A stretch of 64,000 bases of DNA from Lacrimispora algidixylanolytica (GTDB lineage: Bacteria > Bacillota > Clostridia > Lachnospirales > Lachnospiraceae), in contig NZ_MCIA01000013.1 in NCBI RefSeq assembly GCF_003609635.1, positions 62,001 through 126,000 of the forward strand, given 5' to 3'. The translations under genes were made by a program, and so were the position numbers. Shown piece by piece: positions 54,736-64,000 of this stretch. A model generated the notes under the pieces. It saw only the letters and a list, made by a program, of their open reading frames with translations, had not been told where the DNA came from and ran no database searches. Position 1 is the first letter of the stretch; every line of letters begins with the position of its first letter.

Positions 54736-56733
54736 TTATAAAATAAGACTTCCAATTTGAAATACCAATACAGCCGTTCCCCAGGCGATAAAAACCTGAA
54801 AAAGAACCATACCAATCGTCCAGCTTAAAGAGCCAGTTTCTTTCTTAATCGTAGCAACCGCAGCAATACAAGGAGAATAAAGCAGGCAGAATATCATGAG
54901 CGCATATGCATTTAGGCTGCCAAACCCAAAGCTTCCAAGACTACCAAGCAAGGCACTCATTCCTGCTGCAGAGTTTATATTATTAACTTGAAACAAAACA
55001 GAAAAGCTCGATACCACCACCTCTTTTGCAGAGAGTCCTGAGATTAATGCCACAGCAATTCTCCAGTCTCCAAGTCCTGCAGGACGCAGAACAGGGATAA
55101 GAGTACGACCAATGATAGCCGCAAAACTATCTTGTACATCAGTCACAAACCCCGATGGTCCTCCATTTAGTACAAACCACAAGACAATGGTAGCAAGAAA
55201 TATGGTAGTTCCTGCTTTACTTAAATAATCTTTTACCTTATCCCATACATAAATCCCAACCGTTCTGCCATTCGGTGTCTTATATTCTGGAAGTTCAATA
55301 AGAAGTACGTCTTCTTCCCCAGTACCCCACATATGATGAGTTGCAAATGCAATGGTAATCGCCACCAATAGCCCCACCAAATACAGGGAATACGCTACAA
55401 TCAACGCATGACCTGGAAAAAACATTTCAGAAAATAATACATAGATAGGTAGCCTGGCCGAACAAGACATAAATGGTGTTATAAGAATGGTTCTCTTTCG
55501 ATCTCTTTCACTAGGAAGGGCTCTCGCTGCCATAACTGCAGGCACCGTACAGCCAAATCCCAACAGCATAGGAAGAAATGCCTTACCAGACAAACCCACC
55601 CGTCCCATGATTTCATTCATGACATAAGCAACCCTTGCCATATATCCGCTGTCTTCTAGGAACGCCAACGCAAGAAACAGGATAAAGATATTCGGTAAAA
55701 ATGTAAGAATTCCTCCAACGCCTGCTATGATCCCGTCCACTACCAAAGAAGTGATCCAACCAGAGGCATGAATCTCCAACATAAATTGTCTCATAAAAAC
55801 AGAAAGATAACCCAGGGCGATCTCAAAATATCCCTTTAAGAAATCCCCAACCGTAAATGTAAAAAAGAAAACCAATGCCATAATGCCCAGAAAAATAGGA
55901 ACTCCAAACAACGGGTGGGTCAAAAACCGATCAACCTGATCCGTTCGTAAAGACGTTTGCTCCCTTTTTACCAGACACGTTTCCATAATTTCTTCAATAC
56001 GATTGTATTTTTGGCTAATGATTTGCTTTTCATAGTTTTGGTCAATGATGTGTTCCAGAGCCGCTGGATACTCGGACATGATTTTTTCATCATGTTCCAG
56101 ATGCTTAATGGCATACCATCTTACATTTTCCAGGCTCTTATAACTTGATTTTAATGTAGTTTCTATTTTAGAAATCTTATTTTCAATTTGAGGAGTGTAA
56201 GTAACTACAAATGCTTTTGGTCGATCTTTCACATGGTTGACGACTGCCAAAAGAAGCTGTTTGAGTCCGCTTCGGTTTCGTGCGGATACTGCCACTATCG
56301 GAATTCCTCCAAGCATTTTAGAGAGTGTTGGAATGTTAATCTCCATTCCTCTCTCTTCTACAATGTCTATCATATTGAGAGCCAAAACCACAGGAGTATT
56401 CAGTTCTAGAAGTTGTAAAGTCAGATATAGGTTTCGTTCCAAAGACGAGGCATCCACCACGTTAACAATAACGTCAACTTCATTATCCTCCAGACACTTC
56501 CTTGTAACCTTCTCTTCTATGGTATAGCAGGAAAGGCTGTAGATGCCAGGTGTGTCTATCACACGGATCGGAATGCCATTAAAACTTGTCATGCCTTCCA
56601 TTCTCTCTACTGTAACACCTGGCCAGTTGGCGACCTTTAGACGGGCTCCCGTGAACGCATTAAATAAAGTGGTTTTTCCGCAGTTCGGGTTTCCGACAAA
56701 TCCAACACGAAGTCCATTATTTCCTTCATTCAT
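54736..56733 (-). CDS. feoB: Ferrous iron transporter FeoB
   Basis: Fe(II) uptake in anaerobes. About 665 residues from ATG at 56733, chosen because AGGGAGG lies 8 bases upstream and because this gives the usual N-terminus; an upstream in-frame ATG at 56787 lies inside feoA. G protein domain: GNPNCGKTT (14-22), DTPG loop, NMID. Then the helical spacer and the membrane part with two Gate-type halves (GCTVPAVMAARAL and LISGLSAKEVVVSSF). Overlaps feoA by 8 bases. Confidence 0.97.
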   Translation of the reverse strand: MNEGNNGLRVGFVGNPNCGKTTLFNAFTGARLKVANWPGVTVERMEGMTSFNGIPIRVIDTPGIYSLSCYTIEEKVTRKCLEDNEVDVIVNVVDASSLERNLYLTLQLLELNTPVVLALNMIDIVEERGMEINIPTLSKMLGGIPIVAVSARNRSGLKQLLLAVVNHVKDRPKAFVVTYTPQIENKISKIETTLKSSYKSLENVRWYAIKHLEHDEKIMSEYPAALEHIIDQNYEKQIISQKYNRIEEIMETCLVKREQTSLRTDQVDRFLTHPLFGVPIFLGIMALVFFFTFTVGDFLKGYFEIALGYLSVFMRQFMLEIHASGWITSLVVDGIIAGVGGILTFLPNIFILFLALAFLEDSGYMARVAYVMNEIMGRVGLSGKAFLPMLLGFGCTVPAVMAARALPSERDRKRTILITPFMSCSARLPIYVLFSEMFFPGHALIVAYSLYLVGLLVAITIAFATHHMWGTGEEDVLLIELPEYKTPNGRTVGIYVWDKVKDYLSKAGTTIFLATIVLWFVLNGGPSGFVTDVQDSFAAIIGRTLIPVLRPAGLGDWRIAVALISGLSAKEVVVSSFSVLFQVNNINSAAGMSALLGSLGSFGFGSLNAYALMIFCLLYSPCIAAVATIKKETGSLSWTIGMVLFQVFIAWGTAVLVFQIGSLIL

Positions 56734-56959
56734 GGTCGGCAGCCTCCCTAATTTCAATCCCCTCTGATATCTTTCTTCCAAGTGCAAGCCTGGTACCTCT
56801 TACCTTAATAATTACGGTACCACTCCCTTTTTTATTCATCAGAGTTACTGGTGTCAGCTCCGTGACACCCAAGGCTTCCAGCCGCCTTGTAATCCCAGCC
56901 TTTACCATGACGCTATATACAATATATGTCTTTCCGATCTCTCCTTCATAAAGCTTCAT
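56726..56959 (-). CDS. feoA: FeoA, small Fe(II) transport protein
   Basis: 77 residues from ATG at 56959, with GGGAGA 5-6 bases upstream; longer in-frame starts lack a ribosome site. SH3-like fold expected; visible GEIGKTYIVYSV and GTRLALGRKISEGIEIRE. Activates FeoB at the inner face of the membrane. Stop overlaps the feoB start. Confidence 0.92.
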   Translation of the reverse strand: MKLYEGEIGKTYIVYSVMVKAGITRRLEALGVTELTPVTLMNKKGSGTVIIKVRGTRLALGRKISEGIEIREAADHE

Positions 56960-57064
56960 GAATATCTCCCATGGATGCGAAATATTTAATTCTTGATCCA
57001 TAGAAATTTTACTATTAGTGAGAAACAATGTCAATGCCGCTTACTTGTCCTAATTTATATTCTT

Positions 57065-59050
57065 CTAATCATCTATTTCCTGTAGCATCTTTTTTATTTG
57101 AACCATGCGATCACGCAGCCTTGCCGCTTCTTCGAAGTTTAACTCCGCCGCTGCCTGATGCATCTTTTTGGTGAGTTCTTTTGATAGCTTCTCCAGTTCC
57201 TTAGCATCCATGGATTCCGGATCTTTTGTAAAGCCCTTATCTTTCTCAATCGCAGCCTTAGATATGGCGATTAGATCTCGAACAGCTTTCTTAATGGTAG
57301 TTGGCGTAATTCCATGTTCTTCATTATACTGCTGCTGAATTGCCCTTCTGCGGGTGGTTTCTTCGATTGCTACCCGCATGGAATCTGTAATACGATCCGC
57401 ATACATAATTACATGGCCATCTGAGTTTCTAGCAGCCCGGCCGACGGTCTGAATGAGGGAGGTTTGAGAGCGTAAAAATCCTTCCTTATCCGCATCAAGT
57501 ATAGCCACTAAGGTTATCTCTGGAATATCAAGTCCTTCACGCAACAAGTTGATTCCAACCAGCACATCAAACACATCAAGACGCATATCTCGAATTATCT
57601 CAGAACGCTCGAGAGTATCGATATCTGAGTGAAGGTATTTGATCCGAATGCCTATCTCTCTCATGTAGTCGGTCAAATCCTCTGCCATACGTTTGGTCAG
57701 GGTCGTGATCAGAATCTTGTTTTTCTTCTGAATTTCCTTATTCACCTCGGAGACAAGATCATCAATCTGACCTTCCACCGGTCTTACGTCAATCTCTGGA
57801 TCAAGAAGCCCAGTAGGACGTATAATCTGCTCTACTCGTAATAGTTCATGCTCTGCTTCATAAACAGAAGGTGTGGCAGATACAAAAAGCATCTGATTAA
57901 TTTTTGACTCAAACTCTGGAAAATTAAGAGGGCGGTTATCCATAGCAGAAGGAAGGCGGAAACCAAAACTGACAAGAGTCGATTTCCTGGAACGGTCACC
58001 TGCATACATTCCCCTTACCTGAGGCAGAGTAATATGGGACTCATCAACTATGATCAAAAAATCTTCCGCGAAAAAGTCAATTAAGGTAGAAGGTGGTTCT
58101 CCCTCTTTGCTTCCAGTTAAATGTCTGGAATAGTTCTCGATACCAGAACAAAAACCAGTTTCCTTCATCATCTCCACATCAAAATTCGTTCGCTCAGATA
58201 TCCTCTGAGCTTCTAACAGCTTGTCCTCACTTTTAAAATAAGAAACCTGCTCCTTAAGTTCTGTGAGTATTGCAGTAGCAGCATGCTCCAGCTTTTCTTT
58301 GGATACTACATAATGGGAAGCTGGAAAAACAACGATATGAGAAAGCTCTGCTCGAATCTCTCCGGTAAGGGTATCAATTTCTGTAATCCGTTCCACCTCG
58401 TCACCAAAAAACTCTATGCGATAAGCTTCACTTGTTGAATTAGCCGGGAAGATTTCAAGTACATCCCCTCTGACCCGGAAAGTTCCTCGCCTGAAATCCA
58501 TATCGTTTCTATCATACTGTATTTCGATCAGCTTATGAATGACCTCATCTCTATCTTTTAACATACCCGGGCGCAGAGAAATAACCATCTCCTTATAATC
58601 AATAGGGCTACCAAGACCATAGATACAGGAAACGGACGCAACGATAATCACATCCTGCCGTTCCGAAAGAGCAGCAGTCGCTGAATGGCGAAGCTTATCA
58701 ATTTCATCATTGATAGCGGAATCCTTTTCAATATAAGTATCCGTAGATGGTACATAAGCCTCTGGTTGGTAATAATCATAGTAGGAAACAAAGTATTCTA
58801 CCGCATTCTCCGGGAAAAATTCTTTGAATTCTCCATAGAGCTGGGCAGCTAGGGTTTTATTATGAGCAATGATCAGCGTCGGTTTTTGAATTTTTTGAAT
58901 CACATTGGCCATGGTAAACGTCTTACCTGAGCCCGTAACGCCAAGCAGTGTCTGAAACTGATTCCCCTCCTGAAACCCCTTTACCAGCTCTTCAATGGCC
59001 TGTGGTTGGTCACCAGTGGGATCATATTCCGAATGTAATTGAAACTCCAT
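57065..59050 (-). CDS. uvrB: Excinuclease ABC subunit B
   Basis: Nucleotide excision repair helicase-like subunit that verifies damage and loads UvrC. 661 residues. Walker [10 protein letters not shown] near 39-47, beta-hairpin [12 protein letters not shown] near 93-104, DESH near 338, helicase motif VGRAARN, and a C-terminal UVR domain (about 620-656) for UvrC. An SOS box lies upstream, so it is LexA-controlled. UvrA is not in the window. Confidence 0.98.
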   Translation of the reverse strand: MEFQLHSEYDPTGDQPQAIEELVKGFQEGNQFQTLLGVTGSGKTFTMANVIQKIQKPTLIIAHNKTLAAQLYGEFKEFFPENAVEYFVSYYDYYQPEAYVPSTDTYIEKDSAINDEIDKLRHSATAALSERQDVIIVASVSCIYGLGSPIDYKEMVISLRPGMLKDRDEVIHKLIEIQYDRNDMDFRRGTFRVRGDVLEIFPANSTSEAYRIEFFGDEVERITEIDTLTGEIRAELSHIVVFPASHYVVSKEKLEHAATAILTELKEQVSYFKSEDKLLEAQRISERTNFDVEMMKETGFCSGIENYSRHLTGSKEGEPPSTLIDFFAEDFLIIVDESHITLPQVRGMYAGDRSRKSTLVSFGFRLPSAMDNRPLNFPEFESKINQMLFVSATPSVYEAEHELLRVEQIIRPTGLLDPEIDVRPVEGQIDDLVSEVNKEIQKKNKILITTLTKRMAEDLTDYMREIGIRIKYLHSDIDTLERSEIIRDMRLDVFDVLVGINLLREGLDIPEITLVAILDADKEGFLRSQTSLIQTVGRAARNSDGHVIMYADRITDSMRVAIEETTRRRAIQQQYNEEHGITPTTIKKAVRDLIAISKAAIEKDKGFTKDPESMDAKELEKLSKELTKKMHQAAAELNFEEAARLRDRMVQIKKMLQEIDD

Positions 59051-59080
59051 AGTGTTTCACCTCCAAAATCTCTTAAATCA

Positions 59081-59109
59081 ATTATATCATAAGCATTTTA
59101 AAATGTATA
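59081..59109 (-). promoter_or_regulatory. uvrB promoter
   Basis: Minus strand -10 TATAAT (59086-59081), 17 bases, -35 TATACA (59109-59104). Confidence 0.55.
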
Positions 59110-59117
59110 GCCAGAAA

Positions 59118-59129
59118 GAACATCAGTTC
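59118..59129. promoter_or_regulatory. LexA (SOS) box of uvrB
   Basis: GAACATCAGTTC, a GAAC-N4-GTTC site about 8 bases upstream of the uvrB -35. Serves as an internal control that this site type is used in the genome. Confidence 0.65.
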
Positions 59130-59202
59130 TTGCATAAAAACTACCATCTACCTTCCAGAATTCCCCATAGCTTATACAGATATTCCCTTTCTGCAAATTT
59201 GA

Positions 59203-59231
59203 TTGCAATTCATATGGGTTTGATATATGAT
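59203..59231 (+). promoter_or_regulatory. Promoter of the threonine aldolase gene
   Basis: -35 TTGCAA (59203-59208), 17 bases, -10 TATGAT (59226-59231), 35 bases before ATG. Confidence 0.6.
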
Positions 59232-59266
59232 ACTATTCAAATAAATAAAAAGCAGGAGGATTATTC

Positions 59267-60295
59267 ATGTACAGCTTCAATAACGATTACAGCGAAGGCG
59301 CTCACCCAAAGATTCTGGAAGCCATGATCCAGGCAAACTTAATCCAGAACGGCGGTTATGGCCTTGATGACCACTGCGCCCATGCCAGAGAACTGATTCA
59401 AAAAGAAATTAGCCGTAGTGATGCGGATGTACATTTTATTACAGGCGGTACCCAGACCAATCTAACTACCATCGCCGCTGCTCTCCGCCCCTGGCAAGCA
59501 GTAATCTCTACCGATAAGGGTCATATCAACGTACATGAGACTGGTGCCATCGAAGCCACAGGTCACAAAGTCATTGCCATGCCATGCAAAGATGGTAAGA
59601 TGACTCCTGCTGATATTTTAAAAGCTCTTGATGATCACTCAACCGAACACATGGTTCAGCCTAAGATGGTATACATCTCCAACTCTACGGAGATCGGCAC
59701 CCAATATACCAAGGCCGAATTAGAATCTCTCCACCACACCTGTCGCCAAAAAGAATTATATTTGTTCCTGGACGGCGCCCGTTTAGGTACTGCACTTACA
59801 AGTTCAATCAACGATCTATCCCTTGCAGATATCGCGAATCTTACCGATGCCTTTTACATTGGCGGAACTAAAAATGGCGCACTATTTGGGGAAGCTCTTA
59901 TCATACTTAATCAGGATCTAAAACAGGACTTGCGTTTCCTCGTAAAGCAAAGAGGAGCGATGCTGGCAAAGGGTTGGCTTCTTGGCATTCAGTTTGAAGA
60001 GCTATTTCAAAATAACCTTTTTTATGAATTATCCGCACATGCAAATGAAATGGCAACTATGTTGCGAGACGGAATCACAGCATGTGGCATTTCCTTTTAT
60101 TCAAACTCCATGACCAATCAGCTCTTTCCTATTTTTCCTGATGAAGTCATTGCAAAACTGGAAAAGGATTTTCTTTTCTCTGTGGAGAAAGAACTTGATA
60201 ATAACCATACCGTAGTTCGATTAGTAACCTCATGGGCAACAAAGAAAGATGCTTGCCGAAATTTCATCAAATCATTAAAGACATATCTATCATAA
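59267..60295 (+). CDS. ltaE: Low-specificity L-threonine aldolase
   Basis: PLP enzyme splitting threonine (or allo-threonine) into glycine and acetaldehyde. 342 residues. PLP lysine is Lys202 in IGGTKNG; the cofactor-binding LDGARLG is near 165, and EGAHPKILEA starts the protein. AGCAGGAGG precedes ATG. Monocistronic, ending in a shared terminator. Confidence 0.93.
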   Translation: MYSFNNDYSEGAHPKILEAMIQANLIQNGGYGLDDHCAHARELIQKEISRSDADVHFITGGTQTNLTTIAAALRPWQAVISTDKGHINVHETGAIEATGHKVIAMPCKDGKMTPADILKALDDHSTEHMVQPKMVYISNSTEIGTQYTKAELESLHHTCRQKELYLFLDGARLGTALTSSINDLSLADIANLTDAFYIGGTKNGALFGEALIILNQDLKQDLRFLVKQRGAMLAKGWLLGIQFEELFQNNLFYELSAHANEMATMLRDGITACGISFYSNSMTNQLFPIFPDEVIAKLEKDFLFSVEKELDNNHTVVRLVTSWATKKDACRNFIKSLKTYLS

Positions 60296-60333
60296 TCATA
60301 ATAAAAACAAGAACAGTTTGATACGTGAACAAG

Positions 60334-60389
60334 AAAGGAAGCCCCTGTAACCGGCATATACCTACCGGCCAATGGGCTTCCTTTCATTT
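60334..60389. terminator. Terminator between ltaE and the S41 protease gene
   Basis: Perfect 11-bp stem AAAGGAAGCCC / GGGCTTCCTTT with an inner ACCGGC/ACCGGCC pairing; the plus strand follows with CATTTTAC. Probably serves both converging genes. Confidence 0.75.
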
Positions 60390-60394
60390 TACAC

Positions 60395-61699
60395 TTAATT
60401 TAAGGCTTTAATCGCTTCCAAAAGCTGATTATCTTCCTCATGCTCAATCTTAATTTTTGTTTTTAATTCTTCCTTTAAATCTACAGTAACATCAGGTTCC
60501 AGACCCTTTTTGTGAAGGTCAAAACCATTTGGTGTATAATAGTGAGCGATTGTCATCTTAACGGCAGTTCCTTTATCAAGAGGGAATAAGGTCTGAACAA
60601 TTCCTTTTCCAAAGGTTTTAGTTCCCACAAGCTTTGCCTTTCCATAATCCTTTAATGCCCCAGAAAATACCTCGGATGCACTAGCGGACTGACCATTGAC
60701 CAAAACAGCCATTGGCACATCAACCTGATGTCCGTCTTTGGCATAATACTGTTCCCCTTTGCCATTTTTATCGGCCATATAAACAAGGAGTGTCTTATCC
60801 TTCTTTTTTCTTACAAGCTTTGGATCTCCCTTAACCTGCAAATCATCAGGAAGAATATAGTCAAGCATAGATACTACCGAATCTACAATACCACCAGGGT
60901 TATTTCTTAAGTCTACAACCATTTTTTTCATTCCCTGTTTTTCCAGATCATCTATGGCACTCTTAAACTGATCTGTTGTCACCTCATCAAACTGGCTTAC
61001 TGATATATAACCCACTTTATCTGGAAGCATTGTATACTCTACCGTAGGAACCGTTATCTGGTTGCGTTCCATGGTCATATCGATGTATTTCCCTGTATCT
61101 TTCCGAAGAACCGTAATGGTTACTGGAGTACCCTTTTCTCCCTTAATGTGATCTTTGACTACAAGCTCCAGATCCATGCCCGTAACTTCTCTGTCTCCAA
61201 CCTTATAAAGAATATCCCCTGGAAGAATACCTGCCTGTGCTCCTGGGGTTCCTTCAAATACTTTAGTTATGGTAATAATTCCTGTATCAGCACTTTGGCT
61301 GACCATGACACCAATTCCACAATATTCACCGGACGTATCTTCCTTCAGCTTATTATATTCATCCGCCGTGTAATAAACCGTATAGGGATCGCCTAAACCA
61401 TTTAACATCCCCTTATAAATCCAGTCTTCCACATCAGCCATATTTTCATCAAAGAGATAATATTTGTCGATCACTGTTTGAATCGTCTGTATCTTGGAAG
61501 CGATGCGGTTTAAATCTAAATTTCCCTGCTGATTTTCTGTCTGCGCAGATTCTGCAGTCTGTCCATTTCCATCAATTGCGGCTTTGCCAATTAAAAATAT
61601 CCCTAAGGACATACCTACAATAACAAGTCCTGCTAATGCAGTTAACAAAGCCCCGACTAGGGCACCCTTCCAAAATTTATTTTTATTTTCCACTGTCAT
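60395..61699 (-). CDS. S41 carboxy-terminal processing protease
   Basis: 434 residues, anchored by an N-terminal helix (about 12-38), with a PDZ domain (about 120-205) and the S41 core: nucleophile serine in NGQSASASEVFSG near 335-347 and the lysine in TKTFGKGIVQ near 360-369, so it is intact. Cleaves C-termini of exported proteins at the membrane. Lies 16 bases after the M23 protein gene; division/wall operon partner. Confidence 0.92.
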   Translation of the reverse strand: MTVENKNKFWKGALVGALLTALAGLVIVGMSLGIFLIGKAAIDGNGQTAESAQTENQQGNLDLNRIASKIQTIQTVIDKYYLFDENMADVEDWIYKGMLNGLGDPYTVYYTADEYNKLKEDTSGEYCGIGVMVSQSADTGIITITKVFEGTPGAQAGILPGDILYKVGDREVTGMDLELVVKDHIKGEKGTPVTITVLRKDTGKYIDMTMERNQITVPTVEYTMLPDKVGYISVSQFDEVTTDQFKSAIDDLEKQGMKKMVVDLRNNPGGIVDSVVSMLDYILPDDLQVKGDPKLVRKKKDKTLLVYMADKNGKGEQYYAKDGHQVDVPMAVLVNGQSASASEVFSGALKDYGKAKLVGTKTFGKGIVQTLFPLDKGTAVKMTIAHYYTPNGFDLHKKGLEPDVTVDLKEELKTKIKIEHEEDNQLLEAIKALN

Positions 61700-61715
61700 T
61701 CTCCTATCTAGCTCC

Positions 61716-62924
61716 TTATGGGCTAACGTATTTCGCCGGATTTACATAACTTCCATCTACCCTTATTCCAAAATGGAGGTGAGGCCCGGTAGAATATCCG
61801 GTAGAACCCACTTTTGCAATTACCTGCCCCTGTGATACCTCCTGTCCAGCGGAAACCAACAGCTCCGAACAGTGCATGTAGACGGTATAAACACCACCTC
61901 CATGATGTATCATGATATAATTGCCAGCAGAATAACTGTATGTAGATATGGTAACTGTACCTGAAGCCGCTGCTACGATGCCACTTCCAGTAGAAGCACT
62001 GACATCAATTCCCTTATGATTGGTAGATGCACCCTCTGTAGGGGAATCCCTGTCACCGAATCCAGAAGTAATTCTGATTGAAGAAGGGCAGGGCCATATA
62101 AACTTAATATTCCCTATCGCAACCGTATTATACGTTTTTCCTGTTTTCTGGGCTGCTTTACGTGCTTCTTCCTCTTTTTTTCGGATCTCTGCCTCCATAT
62201 TTTTAATGTGCTTTTCCTGATCAGCAATATCCTGGTTAAGCTCATCTAAACTATTTCTGCCGTCACTAATCTGCTTTTGGTAAATGGCAAGGTCAGCATT
62301 CTTCTTATTAATAAGACTCTCTACCTCTTGCTGTTTTAGACTGGTTGCTGTCTGAAAAGCCTCCAGCTCCTCCCGTTCCGCCAAAAGTATCTGTTCCCGC
62401 TGCTCGACCTCTTCTTTTGATCCTTTGTAGTTCTCCAGCATTCTCCTATCATATGCAGCAATGCTGCTGATATATTCCGCACGGTTAAAAAGCTGGGTGA
62501 GATCGCCTGACTTTAATAATAAGTCAATATAACTCGTCTCACCCTTTTCATACATATATTGAATTCTCAGCTTCATATTACTATATTGGCGGGAGACAGT
62601 TTCCTTAGCAGCCTCCAGATCTTCACTGGCTGCTTTTAATTCAACTTCCTTCGCACTCATCTGTGACTTAAGTGCATTCACCTGCTTATTTAAGGAATCC
62701 AGACTGGTGTCTAGATTTTTTATATAGCTTGCAGCGTCATTTTCTAAACCTTTCAGTTCATTTATCGCTGTCTCTATATCTTTCTTTTCTTCTTCCAATG
62801 AAGATGCTTTTTTCTTTGCCTCTTCCATTTCAGTCTTTGTAGCATAAGAAGGAAATATGCATGATATCGCTAATAGTCCACAAAGTCCTGCTGCAAACAT
62901 CTTCTTTTTTAAACTCATGGGCAA
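61716..62924 (-). CDS. PcsB/EnvC-like coiled-coil protein with M23 domain
   Basis: 402 residues: signal peptide (about 1-28), long coiled coil (about 30-250), then a LytM/M23 domain with HKGIDVSASTG and the metal motif GPHLHFG, ligands intact, so it may cleave peptidoglycan rather than only activate. FtsX-dependent wall hydrolases of this design (PcsB, CwlO, EnvC) act at the septum. It lies directly after ftsX (6 bases), supporting that pairing. Confidence 0.92.
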   Translation of the reverse strand: MPMSLKKKMFAAGLCGLLAISCIFPSYATKTEMEEAKKKASSLEEEKKDIETAINELKGLENDAASYIKNLDTSLDSLNKQVNALKSQMSAKEVELKAASEDLEAAKETVSRQYSNMKLRIQYMYEKGETSYIDLLLKSGDLTQLFNRAEYISSIAAYDRRMLENYKGSKEEVEQREQILLAEREELEAFQTATSLKQQEVESLINKKNADLAIYQKQISDGRNSLDELNQDIADQEKHIKNMEAEIRKKEEEARKAAQKTGKTYNTVAIGNIKFIWPCPSSIRITSGFGDRDSPTEGASTNHKGIDVSASTGSGIVAAASGTVTISTYSYSAGNYIMIHHGGGVYTVYMHCSELLVSAGQEVSQGQVIAKVGSTGYSTGPHLHFGIRVDGSYVNPAKYVSP

Positions 62925-62930
62925 TTCCCC

Positions 62931-63839
62931 TTAAACTTTTAAATGCTTTCTGATCGTAAAGAAACTTACAAAGAAACCAATTCCAAGTCCCAAAGACAGC
63001 GCTGTTGCCGCCATGTAAGGGAATATGGCCTCTACAGGAAGAAACTGAAACAAACCAGTTAAAATGCTGAACTTTGTAACTACATACTCAACCGTAGATC
63101 GGTAAAGGAAATAGATGGCAATCAGAGGAATGGATGCTCCAACTAACCCGATGATAATACCTTCCACCACAAAGGGGGCCCGTATCATATAATCGGTAGC
63201 TCCTATGAGCTTCATAATGTGGTTTTCATTCTTACGGAAGGCAGCAGCCACTGATATGGTATTGCTTATTAGGAAAATGGCCACAGAAAGTAAGATACCG
63301 ATAATCAGCATAGAAAGTACACCAACCACCTTATTTAAACTGTTCATTCCTTCTGCTGCAGTCCTAGAATAATTGACCTTTCTGACACCTTCAATGCCTT
63401 TAAGCCAATCAACAACCTTATCCTGATTTACTAGATCTTTTAGAAACACGGTATAGGAAGAGGAATTAGCCAAAGGATTGTCCTGTTCAAATCCTTCTGC
63501 AAGATCCTGCATATCACCAAAGTATTCCTTTTTCGCTTCATTCCAAGCTTCCTCTGCAGAAATAAACTTTGTTTCCTTTACTTCTTCCCTAGCCTTAATC
63601 TGATTGCCGATTTCCGTTATCTTATTTTTATCCAGTCCGGCTTCAAAGAATACAGTAACACCAACCGTTCCTTCTGTATTTTTAATCACATGCTGAACAT
63701 TTATCATAATGGAAAAAAACAGGCAAAATAGAAAAATGCATGCGGAAACCGTAGCGATAGATGCAAGAGAAAACAAGATGTTTCTGCATATATTATTTAC
63801 GCCCTGCTTTAAGCAGTACCAAAATGTACTAATTCTCAT
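62931..63839 (-). CDS. ftsX: Cell division protein FtsX
   Basis: Membrane partner of FtsE that relays ATP hydrolysis to an outside wall hydrolase. 302 residues from ATG at 63839 (AAGGCGG upstream); this ATG lies inside the end of ftsE. Four membrane helices, a large extracytoplasmic loop after the first (about 45-165), and the FtsX string NENHIMKLIGATDYMIRAPF near 222-241. Confidence 0.95.
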   Translation of the reverse strand: MRISTFWYCLKQGVNNICRNILFSLASIATVSACIFLFCLFFSIMINVQHVIKNTEGTVGVTVFFEAGLDKNKITEIGNQIKAREEVKETKFISAEEAWNEAKKEYFGDMQDLAEGFEQDNPLANSSSYTVFLKDLVNQDKVVDWLKGIEGVRKVNYSRTAAEGMNSLNKVVGVLSMLIIGILLSVAIFLISNTISVAAAFRKNENHIMKLIGATDYMIRAPFVVEGIIIGLVGASIPLIAIYFLYRSTVEYVVTKFSILTGLFQFLPVEAIFPYMAATALSLGLGIGFFVSFFTIRKHLKV

Positions 63840-64000
63840 ATGTATAACCGCCTTTTTTCTCATCACTAATAATGGCTCCGCGATCCATTACTATCACTCG
63901 CTTCTTCATTCGATCTACAATCTCCTGGCTATGGGTGACTACGATTACTGTAGTTCCCTGCTTATTAATCTCATTTAGAAGTTTCATGATCTCCATGGAA
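63829..64000 (-). CDS. ftsE: Cell division ATPase FtsE (5' end outside the window)
   Basis: Only the last ~56 codons are visible. Reads INKQGTTVIVVTHSQEIVD with the switch histidine, then VMDRGAIISDEK, the usual FtsE ending. Overlaps ftsX by 11 bases, the normal ftsEX arrangement. Walker motifs lie beyond the right edge. Confidence 0.88.
   Translation of the reverse strand, partial: SMEIMKLLNEINKQGTTVIVVTHSQEIVDRMKKRVIVMDRGAIISDEKKGGYTYEN

Overview
The window is an AT-rich chromosomal segment of an anaerobic, low-GC Gram-positive, most likely a Lachnospiraceae member (Lachnoclostridium/Lacrimispora-like). The evidence is the gene content and order: a gap-pgk-tpiA-gpmI glycolytic block, the Fe-S serine dehydratase pair sdaAB/sdaAA, Rex with an iron alcohol dehydrogenase, FeoAB, FtsEX with a PcsB/EnvC-like M23 protein, strong AGGAGG ribosome sites and sigma-A type promoters. 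The genus is inferred, not proven.

Layout. 1-5.1 kb: a cut-off sensor kinase, DegV, an ABC exporter and an unknown protein, all leftward. 5.2-10.1 kb: the glycolytic block with its own terminators; gap carries a promoter and a good candidate Rex operator. 10.4-12.9 kb, rightward: a PHP/histidinol-phosphatase-like protein and the two serine dehydratase subunits. 13-24.7 kb, leftward: argH, a YfhO-like membrane protein, GtrA, ApbE lipoprotein, CbiK chelatase, iron alcohol dehydrogenase, LysR regulator, Rex, QueA and an anchored unknown. A tRNA-Arg(CCG) at 24.83 kb ends this conserved block.

24.9-47.1 kb is an accessory island and the most interesting part. It opens with about 2.4 kb of very AT-rich, almost gene-free DNA holding a LexA-box promoter that points left into decayed sequence. 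Then, rightward, come a small basic protein, a ~924-residue protein with the motif order of the two-barrel RNA polymerase family (QDE-1/RdRP and phage YonO), and a zinc-knuckle protein. A second LexA-box promoter (31.27 kb) precedes a complete-looking non-contractile tail cassette: two unknowns, tail tube, small protein, 2115-residue tape measure, distal tail and baseplate proteins, a glycine-rich fibre, a chaperone-like protein and an XkdX-like peptide. No terminase, portal, capsid, integrase, repressor, holin or lysin is visible. I read this as a candidate SOS-induced F-type tailocin or tail-derived particle locus that carries its own polymerase. An IS1182-type transposase fragment closes it.

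47.2-54.7 kb: two orphan small proteins (one secreted), a beta-lactamase-fold serine hydrolase, a double HD/HD-GYP protein, a small membrane protein, a DUF5688-type protein and a split ThrE-type exporter. 54.7-64 kb: FeoB/FeoA, UvrB (with its own LexA box), threonine aldolase, then CtpA-like protease, M23 coiled-coil protein, FtsX and the end of FtsE, a cell-wall/division operon.
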